DNA of 64,000 nt from Desulfovibrio desulfuricans (GCA_015062205.1 SUVB01000018.1:38990-102989); one strand, 5' to 3'. Counted from the first letter of the stretch, positions 48,733-58,745 are shown. Numbers and translations are program-made. The notes: a model not told the origin generated them from the letters alone.

Positions 48733-50052
48733 ATGAACGGCAACACTCTTCAGTCGTTTCAGGAAGTGAGTTCAAGCTACAGCATGCGCGAGGCCATCGC
48801 CGAGGCCAAGCGCTGCCTGCACTGCAAAACGCCGCAGTGCAAGACGGGCTGTCCCATCGGCAACGACATTCCTGACTGGATACATGAGCTTTCCATGGGC
48901 AACCTCGGCAATGCCATGCGCATCATCAACGGGCGCAGCAACCTGCCCGCCGTGTGCGGTCGCGTGTGCGCCCATGAGCGGCAGTGCGAGGGGCACTGCA
49001 TTCTCGGCAAGAAAAGCCGCCCCGTGCACATCGGCAAGCTGGAGCGCTTTGTGGCGGATTTTGACGGCGAGATGGGCCTGATCCGTGAAACCCTAGCCCA
49101 GAAAACGCGCGGCAGGGTAGCCGTGATCGGTTCCGGCCCGGCAGGGCTGACCATTGCCGGAGATCTTGCGCGTCAGGGCTTTATGGTGGAAATTTTTGAA
49201 ATGGAGTCCGAGGCCGGCGGGGTGCTGATGTTCGGCATCCCCGAATATCGTCTGCCCAAGGACGTGGTGCGGCGCGAGATACGCAAAATTGAGGAGCTCG
49301 GCGTCGTGGTGCGCTGCAATACCACCATCGGCAGGGATTACACCATCGACGACCTGTTTGACCGGGGCTTTGACGCCATCTTCATGGGCACGGGCACGGG
49401 AAAGCCCCGCATGCTCGACATTCCCGGCAATGATCTCGGGGGGGTGCAGCAGGCCATCTACCTGCTGCGGCTGGTCAGCCTGCACCAGGTGGGCAGCATC
49501 AGCCGCGACGAAGTGCCGGTGCGGCCCGGGCAACGGGTTTTTGTCATCGGGTGCGGCAATACCGCCATGGATGCGGCCCGCACCGCCGTGCGCATGGGCG
49601 CGGCCGACGTGCAGGTGATCTACCACCGCACCATCAATGAAATGAGCGCATTGCGCGCGGAATATGACGACGCTGTCAGCGAGGGCGTCACGTTCAACTG
49701 GCAGTCGAACATTGTGGAAATCCACGGAGAAGACGGCGCGGTCCGCTCCGTGACCATTGACTGCAGGGGGGAGCGACGCGAGGAAAAGGCCGACAGCGTT
49801 ATCATGGCGGTGGGGCAGGTTCCCGCCAGCCGCATTGTTTCCACCACCAGGGGCATAGAGGTGGATGAGCGCGGCTACGTGCTGACGCGGGAAATGCCCT
49901 ACGGCATGACCACCCGCAACGGCGTTTTTGCCGGGGGCGATGTGGTCAACCATCCCGCCACGGTGGTGCACGCCATGCAGAACGCCAAAAAGGTCGCTGA
50001 GGGCATTGTCCGCTATGTGGACGCCATCAAGCTGCTGGAGGCCATCAACTGA
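48733..50052 (+). CDS. NAD(P)-dependent glutamate synthase small-subunit-like oxidoreductase (GltD-like)
   Basis: AKRCLHCKTPQCKTGCPIGNDIPDWI Fe-S Cys cluster; VAVIGSGPAGLTIAGDLARQG; VFVIGCGNTAMDAARTAVR; start ATG 48733. Confidence 0.92.
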   Translation: MNGNTLQSFQEVSSSYSMREAIAEAKRCLHCKTPQCKTGCPIGNDIPDWIHELSMGNLGNAMRIINGRSNLPAVCGRVCAHERQCEGHCILGKKSRPVHIGKLERFVADFDGEMGLIRETLAQKTRGRVAVIGSGPAGLTIAGDLARQGFMVEIFEMESEAGGVLMFGIPEYRLPKDVVRREIRKIEELGVVVRCNTTIGRDYTIDDLFDRGFDAIFMGTGTGKPRMLDIPGNDLGGVQQAIYLLRLVSLHQVGSISRDEVPVRPGQRVFVIGCGNTAMDAARTAVRMGAADVQVIYHRTINEMSALRAEYDDAVSEGVTFNWQSNIVEIHGEDGAVRSVTIDCRGERREEKADSVIMAVGQVPASRIVSTTRGIEVDERGYVLTREMPYGMTTRNGVFAGGDVVNHPATVVHAMQNAKKVAEGIVRYVDAIKLLEAIN

Positions 50053-50168
50053 TGCGCGCGGCGCCTTCCGACGGCAGCCCTTCCGACGGCCTGCGCTGTT
50101 CCCGGGGCATTCTCCGTATTGTGGGGGCAGGGGCCTTGTGATAGGATGGCTCAAATTGGAGGTGGTCC

Positions 50169-50912
50169 ATGAAGAATCCGGCAAAACTCTGTACCTGCAT
50201 TTCGGTGCTTGCGCTCCTGCTGGCTGCTCCCGCCGTCATGGCCGCTGCGGCCGAGGCCACGGGCTCTGCCTCCGAGCCGCAGCAGATCGCTCCTGCGCCG
50301 AAACAGGCAACGCCCGGCCACAGGCGTGTTGCCCCAGGCGCTCGTCGCGCCGCCGGCGCGCACAAGAACGCCCAGGAGGCTGCGGGAGCCCCGGCCCCGG
50401 CAAACACCGCCCCGGCGGCGCAGCAGGCTTCCCCCGGCCAGAGACGCGTCGCGCCCGGCGCTCGCCGTGCAGCCGCCGGCGCTCGCCATAATGCTCAGGA
50501 TGCGGGCACGGCCTCCTCCGGCACGCCGGCCGCCCCGTATGCGCGCCAGACGTCTTCAGCCTCCGGCGCTCCCGCCCCGGCAACCCGCCGGGACGGCGGC
50601 TCCTCAACCAATCCTTTTGCGCGCAGGGCCGCCCCCGCCGACAACGCCCCTGCCGCCCGACCCGCGCCCGATGCGGACAAGAATGCGCCTGCCGCCCGCA
50701 GGGCCGCCCCCGGCGCCCGCCGCGCCGCAACGCAGGCAGGCCCCGCCGGCTGGACCGGGCACGGCGCAATTCACGCCAATACGGAAAGCAAGATTTACCA
50801 CAACAGCACCTGCCGCTACTACAACTGCAAGAATTGCACGGCCCGCTTCGCCTCTCCGGCCGAAGCCAGAAACGCGGGCTACAGCCCCTGCAAAATCTGC
50901 GGGGGACAGTGA
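50169..50912 (+). CDS. Secreted Ala/Pro/Arg-repeat protein with C-terminal Cys-rich Ada-like metal-binding domain
   Basis: Signal peptide; repeats of GxRRVAPGARRAA; C-terminus YHNSTCRYYNCKNCTARFASPAEARNAGYSPCKICGGQ. Confidence 0.7.
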   Translation: MKNPAKLCTCISVLALLLAAPAVMAAAAEATGSASEPQQIAPAPKQATPGHRRVAPGARRAAGAHKNAQEAAGAPAPANTAPAAQQASPGQRRVAPGARRAAAGARHNAQDAGTASSGTPAAPYARQTSSASGAPAPATRRDGGSSTNPFARRAAPADNAPAARPAPDADKNAPAARRAAPGARRAATQAGPAGWTGHGAIHANTESKIYHNSTCRYYNCKNCTARFASPAEARNAGYSPCKICGGQ

Positions 50913-50943
50913 ACGTGACTGCGGGACGCCGTCCCGGGAAAAC

Positions 50944-50974
50944 CGCCGCCGGAACTTCCCTGGCGGCGTTTTTT
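50944..50974 (+). terminator. Intrinsic terminator after the repeat protein
   Basis: CGCCGCC-ggaacttccct-GGCGGCG followed by TTTTTT. Confidence 0.75.
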
Positions 50975-50992
50975 GCAACTGCCGGGTAGCGC

Positions 50993-51946
50993 ATGTTCAC
51001 GCTGGGGATCGTCTTTGCCTCCCTTGCGGCGGGCTACGCCTTTCGCCGCCTGAACGAACGGCAGCGGCACGACGGGCAGGGGGCCGCGGCCTTGTCCCGT
51101 CTGCGGCAGGTCCTGCAGCTCACGGCGCTCTTTGTGTGCATGCCTCTGGCAGCCATGCTCTCCCTGTGGGGGCTGAACCGGCCGGATGCGCGCCTGCTGA
51201 CCCTGCCCGCGCTGGGGCTGGTCGCCTGGGGGCTGGGCGGCTTTTTTGCACTGCTGCTGGGGCGTCTGCTGCGGCTTGACAGGGCGCAGACCGGCAGTCT
51301 GTACTGTTGCGGCACATTTACCAATATCGGCGCGGTCGGGTCACTGGCGTGCCTGTTTCTGCTCGGCGAATCGTCCATAGCGCTGACGGCCCTGTATCGC
51401 CTCTGCGAGGAAATATACTATTTCGCCGTTGCCCTGCCTGTGGCCCGGCGCTTCGGCGAGGGCGGAACACGCCTCTTTCGCCGGCCGTTCCGTTCGCCCC
51501 TGCTGTATGCGGTGCTCGCCGCTCTGGCCTGCGGCATTGCGCTCAATCTGCTGCAGGTGCGGCGTCCCGAATTCCTAGGCGTTGTCGCATCGGCGCTGGT
51601 GGTGATTTCTACCGTATTTTTTCTGTTCACCATCGGGCTGGGCTTGCGGCTTTCCCGCCTTGGCTGCTATATTCGGCCGTGTTTGGCGATATGCGGCATC
51701 AAGTTTCTGCTTGTGCCCGCATGCATCATAGGGGGAGCCTGCATGCTGGGCCTGGGCGACGCGGATGACGGGCTTGCCCTGAAAACGGTTGCCGTTCTCG
51801 CTTCCATGCCGGTCGCCATGAATGCGCTCATACCGCCTTCCCTGTTCAACCTGGATCTGGATTTGGCCAATGCCTGCTGGATTGGCAGCACAACGGCTCT
51901 GATTGTGGTCCTGCCCGCCCTGCACCTGCTGCTGCCCCTGCTCTGA
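50993..51946 (+). CDS. AEC family permease (auxin efflux carrier-like)
   Basis: 317 aa multi-TM; CCGTFTNIGAVGSLACLFLLGE and LASMPVAMNALIPPSLFNLDLDLANACW. Confidence 0.75.
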   Translation: MFTLGIVFASLAAGYAFRRLNERQRHDGQGAAALSRLRQVLQLTALFVCMPLAAMLSLWGLNRPDARLLTLPALGLVAWGLGGFFALLLGRLLRLDRAQTGSLYCCGTFTNIGAVGSLACLFLLGESSIALTALYRLCEEIYYFAVALPVARRFGEGGTRLFRRPFRSPLLYAVLAALACGIALNLLQVRRPEFLGVVASALVVISTVFFLFTIGLGLRLSRLGCYIRPCLAICGIKFLLVPACIIGGACMLGLGDADDGLALKTVAVLASMPVAMNALIPPSLFNLDLDLANACWIGSTTALIVVLPALHLLLPLL

Positions 51947-51995
51947 CAGGGCAGCCCGCGCAGGGAAAACCGTCTCTCCGGAGGAATAGTGCACC

Positions 51996-53075
51996 ATGAA
52001 AAAACTGTTGCTGACCTGTATCGCGGCAATGCTCGCCTTTCTGACGGCGTATCCGCAATCCTCTGTGGCCGCCTACAAGGCGGAATACCGCCTGAGTGTC
52101 GTGCCCGGCCCTTCTTCCGGCTGGGCGCAGACGGCGGAATTTTTCGCCGCGCTGGTCAAGGAACGCTCGCAGGGGCGCATCAATATCAAGGTGTTCCCAT
52201 CGGCCCAGCTGATGGCCGGCAAGCAGACCTCCGAATTCCTGCTGCTGCGCAACGGGGCCATTGACTTCGCGCTGGCTTCGACCATCAACTGGTCGCCCCA
52301 GATCAAGGAGCTGAATCTTACCGCGCTGCCCTTCTTCCTCGCCGTGCAGCCCGACCGCTACAAGGCCATGGACGCCATCATGGCGGGCGCTTCCGGCAAG
52401 ATGATCATCGACGCCGTGGAAAAGAAGGGCGTGAAATTCATCGGCTGGGCGGAGAACGGCTTCCGCGAGCTGACCACCAGCAAGGGGCCCGTCACAAGTC
52501 CCGACGACATGCGGGGTCTCAAAATTCGCGTGGTCGGCAGCCCCATCTTCATCGAAACCTTCCGCGAACTGAACGCCAACCCCGTGAACATGAACTGGAG
52601 CGAGGCCACCACGGGCTTCCAGCAGGGCCTTGTGGACGGGCAGGAAAATCCCACCAACGGCATCAATATCCCCCTGAAGATATGGGACTTCCACAAATTC
52701 CACTGCGACTGGCATTATCTTATCGACCCGCTGCTGCTGTGCGCCAACACCGCGGTGTGGAAGAGCTTCAGCGCCGAGGACCAGAAGCTGCTCACGGAAT
52801 GCGCCGTCGAGGCCGAAAAGTTCGGCAAGGCGCTTTCCCGCCTGGGCATGGACGGCGGCGCTTCGCTGGCCTATCTGAAGCAGATCGGCAAAGTCCCTGC
52901 CGTGACGGATCCCTATGCCTGCATGCAGGAGCACGGCATGTCTGTTTCCAGGCCTTCTGCGGCCCAGATCAGGCAGTTCTATGACGCCACCGCCAAGGTG
53001 CGCGAAAAATGGACGAAAATCATCGGCAATGATTTGGTCAAGGCCGCCCAGGCCGACATGGCTGCGGTTCGCTGA
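51996..53075 (+). CDS. dctP: TRAP transporter solute-binding protein
   Basis: 359 aa with signal peptide; GLKIRVVGSPIFIETFRELNANPVNMNWSEATTGFQQGLVDGQENP is the DctP signature. Confidence 0.93.
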   Translation: MKKLLLTCIAAMLAFLTAYPQSSVAAYKAEYRLSVVPGPSSGWAQTAEFFAALVKERSQGRINIKVFPSAQLMAGKQTSEFLLLRNGAIDFALASTINWSPQIKELNLTALPFFLAVQPDRYKAMDAIMAGASGKMIIDAVEKKGVKFIGWAENGFRELTTSKGPVTSPDDMRGLKIRVVGSPIFIETFRELNANPVNMNWSEATTGFQQGLVDGQENPTNGINIPLKIWDFHKFHCDWHYLIDPLLLCANTAVWKSFSAEDQKLLTECAVEAEKFGKALSRLGMDGGASLAYLKQIGKVPAVTDPYACMQEHGMSVSRPSAAQIRQFYDATAKVREKWTKIIGNDLVKAAQADMAAVR

Positions 53076-53128
53076 TCGCGAGATTCCGGTCGGGGGAGGG
53101 CATCCTCCCCCGACTGTGGGGAAGGCCC

Positions 53129-53599
53129 ATGTGGAACTTTCTGGACAGACACGCAGAAGAGGCTCTCGGCGCGGTGTTGCTGGCGCTGATGACGGGCATT
53201 GCCTTCGTCAATGTGGTAGTGCGCTACTGTACCACCTTTTCCTTCGCCTGGAGCGAGGAACTGACCGTCAACCTTTTCGTGTGGGTGGTGCTGCTCGGCG
53301 CGGCCCGCGTCTTTCGTGAAGGCGGGCATCTGAGCATGACGCTTCTGTACAAATTCTGCCCAAGGGCGGCGCGGCTGTGCTTTTACTGCCTGGGGGCGGC
53401 GCTCGGCATGGCCTTTTTCGGCGCTCTGGCCTTTTACGGCGTGTTGGAAGTTGTGGATGAATATCAGCTGGAATCCATTTCCGAGGCGCTGGGCATTCCT
53501 GTGTGGTGGTACACTGTTGCCACACCGCTGTTTTCGCTGCTGGTCATTGTGCGCATGCTGCAGCGTGTCCTCACGGACCTGCGGCGCGGCGCGTTTTAG
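53129..53599 (+). CDS. dctQ: TRAP transporter small permease
   Basis: 156 aa; VVVRYCTTFSFAWSEELTVNLFVWVVLLGAARVFREGGHLSM. Confidence 0.92.
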   Translation: MWNFLDRHAEEALGAVLLALMTGIAFVNVVVRYCTTFSFAWSEELTVNLFVWVVLLGAARVFREGGHLSMTLLYKFCPRAARLCFYCLGAALGMAFFGALAFYGVLEVVDEYQLESISEALGIPVWWYTVATPLFSLLVIVRMLQRVLTDLRRGAF

Positions 53600-53660
53600 C
53601 GCGGGACGCGTGCGCGACAGCTGAGCGCCCCCGCCGAGCTTTTTGAAAGGTCAGGACGGC

Positions 53661-54956
53661 ATGCAAGCCTTGCTGCAAGATCCCGCATTCTGGTTGCTGG
53701 CGTTGTTCATTGTTCCCCTGCTGCTGCGCGTGCCCATTGCCGTTGCGCTGGGCTTCGCCTCTCTTGTGGTGGTGTGGAAATGGGACATGGGCAGCGCCAT
53801 GATCTCCTACAATTTCTTTGCGGGCATTGCCAAGTTTCCCCTGCTGGCCATTCCGTTCTTCATCGTGGCGGGCTACATCATGGAGCGCGCGGGCATTGCC
53901 GCGCGCATCATCGGCCTGATGGAAACGCTGACAGGGAGCATGACCGGCGGCCTGGCCGTGGTGGCCGTGGCCGTGGCCACCTTCTGGGGCGCTGTGAGCG
54001 GGTCCGGCCCCGCCACCGTCGCCGCGCTGGGGCTTATTCTCATACCGGGCATGACGGCCGCGGGCTATGACAAGGCCTTTTCCGCCGCCACCGTTTCCGT
54101 CACGTCCGGACTGGCCATCGTCATTCCCCCCAGCATAGCCTTCATCATTTACGGCGGCGTGGCCGACGTCTCTGTGCCCGCACTGTTCGCCGCAGGCTTT
54201 GTGCCCGGCATGGTGGTGGCGGCCTTCATCATGGGCGCTGTGCTGCTGATTTCCCACCGCAGGGGATACAAGGGGCGCAAGCAGGTAAAACCTCTGGGCG
54301 CAGCCTTCCGCGACGCCTCGTGGGGCGTCCTGACGCCGGTGATCATTCTCGGCGGCATTTACGGCGGCGTGTTCTCGCCCACGGAGGCCGCAGCAGTGGC
54401 CGTGTTTTACGGCCTGTTTGTGGGCATTTTCATCTACCGCACCATCAACAGCCTGCGCGTGCTGTTTGAAATTTTCGCGGCCAGCGTGCGGGCCACGGCC
54501 GTGGTGATGCTGGTGGTGACGTGCGCGGGGCTGTTCTCCTGGGTGGCCTCGGCAGTGGGGCTGGTGGAGAAAGGATCCGCCGTGCTGCTTTCCCTCTCGG
54601 CGGATCCGGCGGTGGTGCTGCTGATGATCAACGTCATCCTGCTGCTGGCCGGCATGGTGCTGGACGCCATATCCATCTATTATGTGCTCCTGCCCTTCAT
54701 GCTGCCCATTGTGGCACATTTCCACTGGGACCCCATCTGGTTCGGCGTCATGATGACCGTCAATCTGGCCATCGGCCAGGTGACGCCGCCCGTGGCCGTC
54801 AACCTCTACATGGGCGCCAACATCAGCGGCCTGAGCATGGAGCAGGTCAGCAGGGCGGCTCTGCCGTTGATTTATGCTTCACTGCTGGCGCTGGCAACCA
54901 TCATCCTCTTCCCCCAGCTTTCGACCTTTCTGCCGCGAATGCTGGGGCTGGCGTAG
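53661..54956 (+). CDS. dctM: TRAP transporter large permease
   Basis: Multi-TM; GGLAVVAVAVATFWGAVSGSGPATVAALG; AVFYGLFVGIFIYRTI; start ATG 53661. Confidence 0.94.
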   Translation: MQALLQDPAFWLLALFIVPLLLRVPIAVALGFASLVVVWKWDMGSAMISYNFFAGIAKFPLLAIPFFIVAGYIMERAGIAARIIGLMETLTGSMTGGLAVVAVAVATFWGAVSGSGPATVAALGLILIPGMTAAGYDKAFSAATVSVTSGLAIVIPPSIAFIIYGGVADVSVPALFAAGFVPGMVVAAFIMGAVLLISHRRGYKGRKQVKPLGAAFRDASWGVLTPVIILGGIYGGVFSPTEAAAVAVFYGLFVGIFIYRTINSLRVLFEIFAASVRATAVVMLVVTCAGLFSWVASAVGLVEKGSAVLLSLSADPAVVLLMINVILLLAGMVLDAISIYYVLLPFMLPIVAHFHWDPIWFGVMMTVNLAIGQVTPPVAVNLYMGANISGLSMEQVSRAALPLIYASLLALATIILFPQLSTFLPRMLGLA

Positions 54957-55130
54957 CGAGGCCCGCCGCACCCCTTCGCGAAGCGGCACGCATGCCGCGT
55001 ATGCGGGAAGGTTCGGGAGGGCAAAGGGGAGCGTTGCTGTCTGTCGCCGTACGACGTTTGGCCGCACCAACGGCGATTCCGGCTGCGCCGGAACCCTTCG
55101 GGCAGCCTCGTTGCTGCCAGGTCATAGAAA

Positions 55131-55156
55131 AGGGCGGGATCATATGATCCCGCCCT
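55131..55156. terminator. Bidirectional terminator between TRAP operon and cstA
   Basis: 26-bp perfect palindrome AGGGCGGGATCATATGATCCCGCCCT flanked by GAAA and CTTTT. Confidence 0.8.
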
Positions 55157-55192
55157 CTTTTGTTCGCATTGTCGCGAATGCCGCGAAAAAGC

Positions 55193-56647
55193 TTACGCCT
55201 GCTGTCCCGCTTCCTGCACAGGCTTGCGGCCCCAGAGCATGAAGGCCACAAAGCAGACGACAGCGGCGGCGACGCCGATGTAGTTGGAGGTGGTGGAGTC
55301 AAGGCCGAAGCCGATGCCGGCCTGGCAGATGAAGCTCACGCACACGGCCGTCATGAAGGTGGCAGGCACGGTGCAGATCCAGTGGAAGCGCCCGCGCTGG
55401 GCCAGCCAGGCCGCGCCCGCGAAGAGCATGACCGTGGCCAGCGCCTGGTTGGCGAAGCCGAAGTAACGCCAGATAATGTTGAAATCAACATTGTTCAGCA
55501 CGACGCCGACGGCAAACAGCGGCACGGCCAGGGTGAGGCGCTTGGGAATTTCCTTCTGGGGGAACTTGAACCACTCGGCAAGCGTCAGACGCGCGGCGCG
55601 GAAGGCCGTATCGCCGGAGGTGACAGGCAGGGCCACCACGCCCAGCACGGCGAGCACGCCGCCGAAGGAGCCCATGAGAGCCAGGGAGGATTCAAACACG
55701 ACATTGCCGGGGCCGGCCTTCAGAGCTGCGGCCAGGGCGTCAGGGCCGTGGTAGAAGGTCATGCCCACAGTGGCCCAGACCAGACCGATGAAGCCCTCGG
55801 CCACCATGCCGCCGTAAAACACGCCGCGGCCGTACTTCTCGTTGGAGAGGCAGCGCGACATGAGCGGCGACTGCGTGGAGTGGAAGCCGGAGAGCGCGCC
55901 GCAGGCGATGGTGATGAACACCAGCGGGAAGATGGGCAGCTTCTTGGGATGCTGGGTGCTCCAGTCGCCCCAGGTGACGCTGTTGTAGAAGTCGCAGCCG
56001 TTGGTGAACATGGCGATGCTCATGCCCACGGCCATGATGATCAGCAGGGCGCCGAAGACGGGGTAGAAGCGGCCGATGATCTTGTCAATGGGCATGATGG
56101 TGGCCAGGAAGTAGTAGGCAAAGATGATGCCCACCCAGATGGTCAGGGTCATGCCCGGCATACCCCAGCTGGAAGCCGAGAGCTTGGCCAGCAGACCGGC
56201 CGGGGCCGCCACAAAGACAACGCCCACGAGCACCAGCAGAACCACGGAGAAAACGCGCATGAACTGCTTGGCGGCGTTGCCCAGCGTGTGGCCCACCACT
56301 TCGGGCACGTTGCAGCCGCCGTAACGCAGGGAGAGCATGCCCGACATATAGTCATGCACGGCTCCGGCGAAAATGGTGCCGATGACGATCCACAGCAGGG
56401 CCGAGGGGCCGTACAGGGCGCCCAGAATAGGCCCGAACACGGGCCCCACGCCCGCGATGTTCAGCAGCTGCACCAGCCAGACTTTCCAGGGAGACATCTC
56501 CACATAGTCCACACCGTCAGCCATGGTTTTGGCCGGCGTGGGGCGGTTGGGATCCGCTCCGAACACCTTGGCCACAAATGTGCCGTACACGATGTAGCCG
56601 ACAACCAGAGCGGCTACTGCCAAAAGAAAATATGCGGAATTCGGCAT
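55193..56647 (-). CDS. cstA: Carbon starvation protein CstA family transporter
   Basis: 484 aa; GADPNRPTPAKTMADGVDYVEMSPWKVWLVQLLNIAGVGPVFGPILGALYGP signature. Confidence 0.94.
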   Translation of the reverse strand: MPNSAYFLLAVAALVVGYIVYGTFVAKVFGADPNRPTPAKTMADGVDYVEMSPWKVWLVQLLNIAGVGPVFGPILGALYGPSALLWIVIGTIFAGAVHDYMSGMLSLRYGGCNVPEVVGHTLGNAAKQFMRVFSVVLLVLVGVVFVAAPAGLLAKLSASSWGMPGMTLTIWVGIIFAYYFLATIMPIDKIIGRFYPVFGALLIIMAVGMSIAMFTNGCDFYNSVTWGDWSTQHPKKLPIFPLVFITIACGALSGFHSTQSPLMSRCLSNEKYGRGVFYGGMVAEGFIGLVWATVGMTFYHGPDALAAALKAGPGNVVFESSLALMGSFGGVLAVLGVVALPVTSGDTAFRAARLTLAEWFKFPQKEIPKRLTLAVPLFAVGVVLNNVDFNIIWRYFGFANQALATVMLFAGAAWLAQRGRFHWICTVPATFMTAVCVSFICQAGIGFGLDSTTSNYIGVAAAVVCFVAFMLWGRKPVQEAGQQA

Positions 56648-57152
56648 ACGTCCCTCCTCGGTGAAGCTCGAATTCAGACGCGGGCCGCGCCTCCCTTACG
56701 GAGACAGCGCGCCCGCACCAAATCTAGGTCTATCGCCGGACGAGGTCAATACTTTGCGGGTTCCGGCAATGAGGTAAGTTGCAAAAGTGAACGCCACCAC
56801 GCGGCACGTGCCGCCTGACCACGCCGGAGGTTTCCGGCAAAGGCCGCGGGGGGCGGGCAGAGTTATCCAGGCCAAACCCGGATTCCCTTGCCTATTGCAC
56901 AAGGTTTCACCATATCCCGCGATAACTGATTTTTCCTGACATTGAGACAAAACCGTGCCCTGCACGCAAGACCGGCTGCTCCGCGACTCACAGACCTTCA
57001 GCATCATGCGGGCAGCCTGGGACTTAACATCTTGATGAATATCGTGGTGGTCTCGCCATCATCGCATCCTTATAAAGAATCTGCTATTGGTGTCTGCTGT
57101 TACAGCACTCCGCATTTTTCCCGCCAGGCGGCATGCCGTTCAACGTCCACTT

Positions 57153-58394
57153 TCAATTGAGTGTAATAGTGTAATACATATACTTTAACTTTTTTTTGGA
57201 GAAAACATTAATGATAATTCGTGCATTACCGCGCCAGTTGCGCCGTTTCAATGCTTGGGCCAGGCGTTTGTAGGAATTGTTGCCGGTTGCATAATATTCA
57301 TCATATGAAGTCATGGCATACCATATTGTCCACCCATTCTTTACAATGCCGTCTGCCACACTTTCCAGGGCATCTTCAGGAAATTCTTCATAAATTCCAT
57401 ATTTACCTCTGTTATTTTTATAGTGCAGGTCTGTGCAGTAAAAATAATTTTCATCAACATCCTCCTCAATCGGTTCAGGTTCGTATGACTTGTACCAAGA
57501 ATGGCTAGAACGCATTACTTCACGCGGTGCATTGAAATAGTAATAATGATTTAAATATTTGTTGTTTCTTTGTGAAAATGTATGCGCACTTGCTGTTGCA
57601 TCTACAAAATATGCACTGCCGTCAATCACAATTGTATTCCACGCATGTCCGCCGCCAAAAGCCTTACTCATCATCACGCCGACATTCAATCCGGCCATTG
57701 TGCCGAGCATATAGAACGCATCGGAGAATGCCTGACAATTTCCTGTTCCATCAAGAAAAATTCCCAGTGCTGAAATTTTTCGCATGGCGACCAATCCTTT
57801 TGACCAATCTATTTTAAGATATTTTGCAGATTTTGTAATTGTATTGAATATAAACAGCTCTCTATCTAAAATATTTTTTATTGATCTTGCATTCTTAACA
57901 ATTGGCAATACTTTATTGTAAACTTTTAGTTCGTCTTCAGTGAGCGTTGATGTGTCGCCATTTTCATAAGCATCAGCGATATTCAGTCCTGGATAGTAAA
58001 TAACTTGATATACAGCTTTTACAATACCGTCATCACTAGTATTATCTATGACCTGATAGCACCAGTTGCTTACATACATCGGCAAAGCCGGGTCATCAAA
58101 TGCCTTTCCTGTATTCGCGTTTATTTTGAATTTTTTGTGAAATGCAATCGGAAAGACAGTCATTCTTTCTTCAAAGCAGTCATTCAGATATTCAAAAAAC
58201 TCCCGTCTGTTCGTTATCACAGGCAGTTCTTCCCAGTCGGTATCGTTTTTGATTTCCTCCAGTTTGGCCTTCGACAAATAGCGGAGCGGCGTGAAACCGA
58301 GATCTTCGGCGGCGGAGTTTTTGGGATGCGAAAAGACAGAAATCACAAGCAACAACATACAAAGAATGGAAAATGCCCGGATTGAAATTTGCAT
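57153..58394 (-). CDS. Secreted transglutaminase-like cysteine protease-fold protein
   Basis: ~413 aa from MQISIRAFSILCMLLLVISVFS signal peptide; Cys GTGNCQAFSDAF, His GGGHAWNTIVID, Asp YFVDATAS order fits the transglutaminase-like triad; AT-rich. Confidence 0.65.
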   Translation of the reverse strand: MQISIRAFSILCMLLLVISVFSHPKNSAAEDLGFTPLRYLSKAKLEEIKNDTDWEELPVITNRREFFEYLNDCFEERMTVFPIAFHKKFKINANTGKAFDDPALPMYVSNWCYQVIDNTSDDGIVKAVYQVIYYPGLNIADAYENGDTSTLTEDELKVYNKVLPIVKNARSIKNILDRELFIFNTITKSAKYLKIDWSKGLVAMRKISALGIFLDGTGNCQAFSDAFYMLGTMAGLNVGVMMSKAFGGGHAWNTIVIDGSAYFVDATASAHTFSQRNNKYLNHYYYFNAPREVMRSSHSWYKSYEPEPIEEDVDENYFYCTDLHYKNNRGKYGIYEEFPEDALESVADGIVKNGWTIWYAMTSYDEYYATGNNSYKRLAQALKRRNWRGNARIIINVFSKKKLKYMYYTITLN

Positions 58395-58475
58395 ACTGCG
58401 CTCCTGATACATTCAAATGCATATTTTCTTCATGCTGTTTCCCGCTTCTTGATACAGCAGCCTGTCCGAAAAGCC

Positions 58476-58494
58476 ATCACCCCTGAAGGGTGAT
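58476..58494. promoter_or_regulatory. Palindromic site 1: ATCACCC-CTGAA-GGGTGAT
   Basis: Inverted repeat read directly; first of three in the divergent intergenic region. Confidence 0.7.
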
Positions 58495-58519
58495 TACGAA
58501 CAACGTGGCTGAAAAATAC

Positions 58520-58538
58520 ATCACCCCTATGGGGTGAT
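58520..58538. promoter_or_regulatory. Palindromic site 2: ATCACCCC-TAT-GGGGTGAT
   Basis: Perfect 8-bp arms, spacer 3. Confidence 0.75.
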
Positions 58539-58551
58539 TCTGAGAATTGGT

Positions 58552-58571
58552 ATCACCCCATAGGGGGTGAT
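58552..58571. promoter_or_regulatory. Palindromic site 3: ATCACCCC-ATAG-GGGGTGAT
   Basis: Perfect 8-bp arms, spacer 4. Confidence 0.75.
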
Positions 58572-58745
58572 TTCGGATATTTGCAAAAAACTGCAGCACA
58601 AGCAGTATTTTCGATATTGACTTCGTATTATAGTCAGATATATAAATGTCATATCCGATTTGCATATTTATGACAATCTTATCGGCCCTGTTTTAACTTT
58701 TAAAATTCAATTCAATCCATAACGTCAATGCCAAAGGAGTGCTGT

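Noticed and set aside
55160-56818. 552-aa + strand ORF opposite cstA
   Set aside because: His/Gly/Glu-rich antisense shadow of CstA.
58476-58571. Interpretation of the three palindromes as a CRISPR array
   Set aside because: Repeats are short (~19-20 bp), perfectly self-complementary, only three copies, with unequal 13-25-bp gaps and no cas genes; operator sites fit better.
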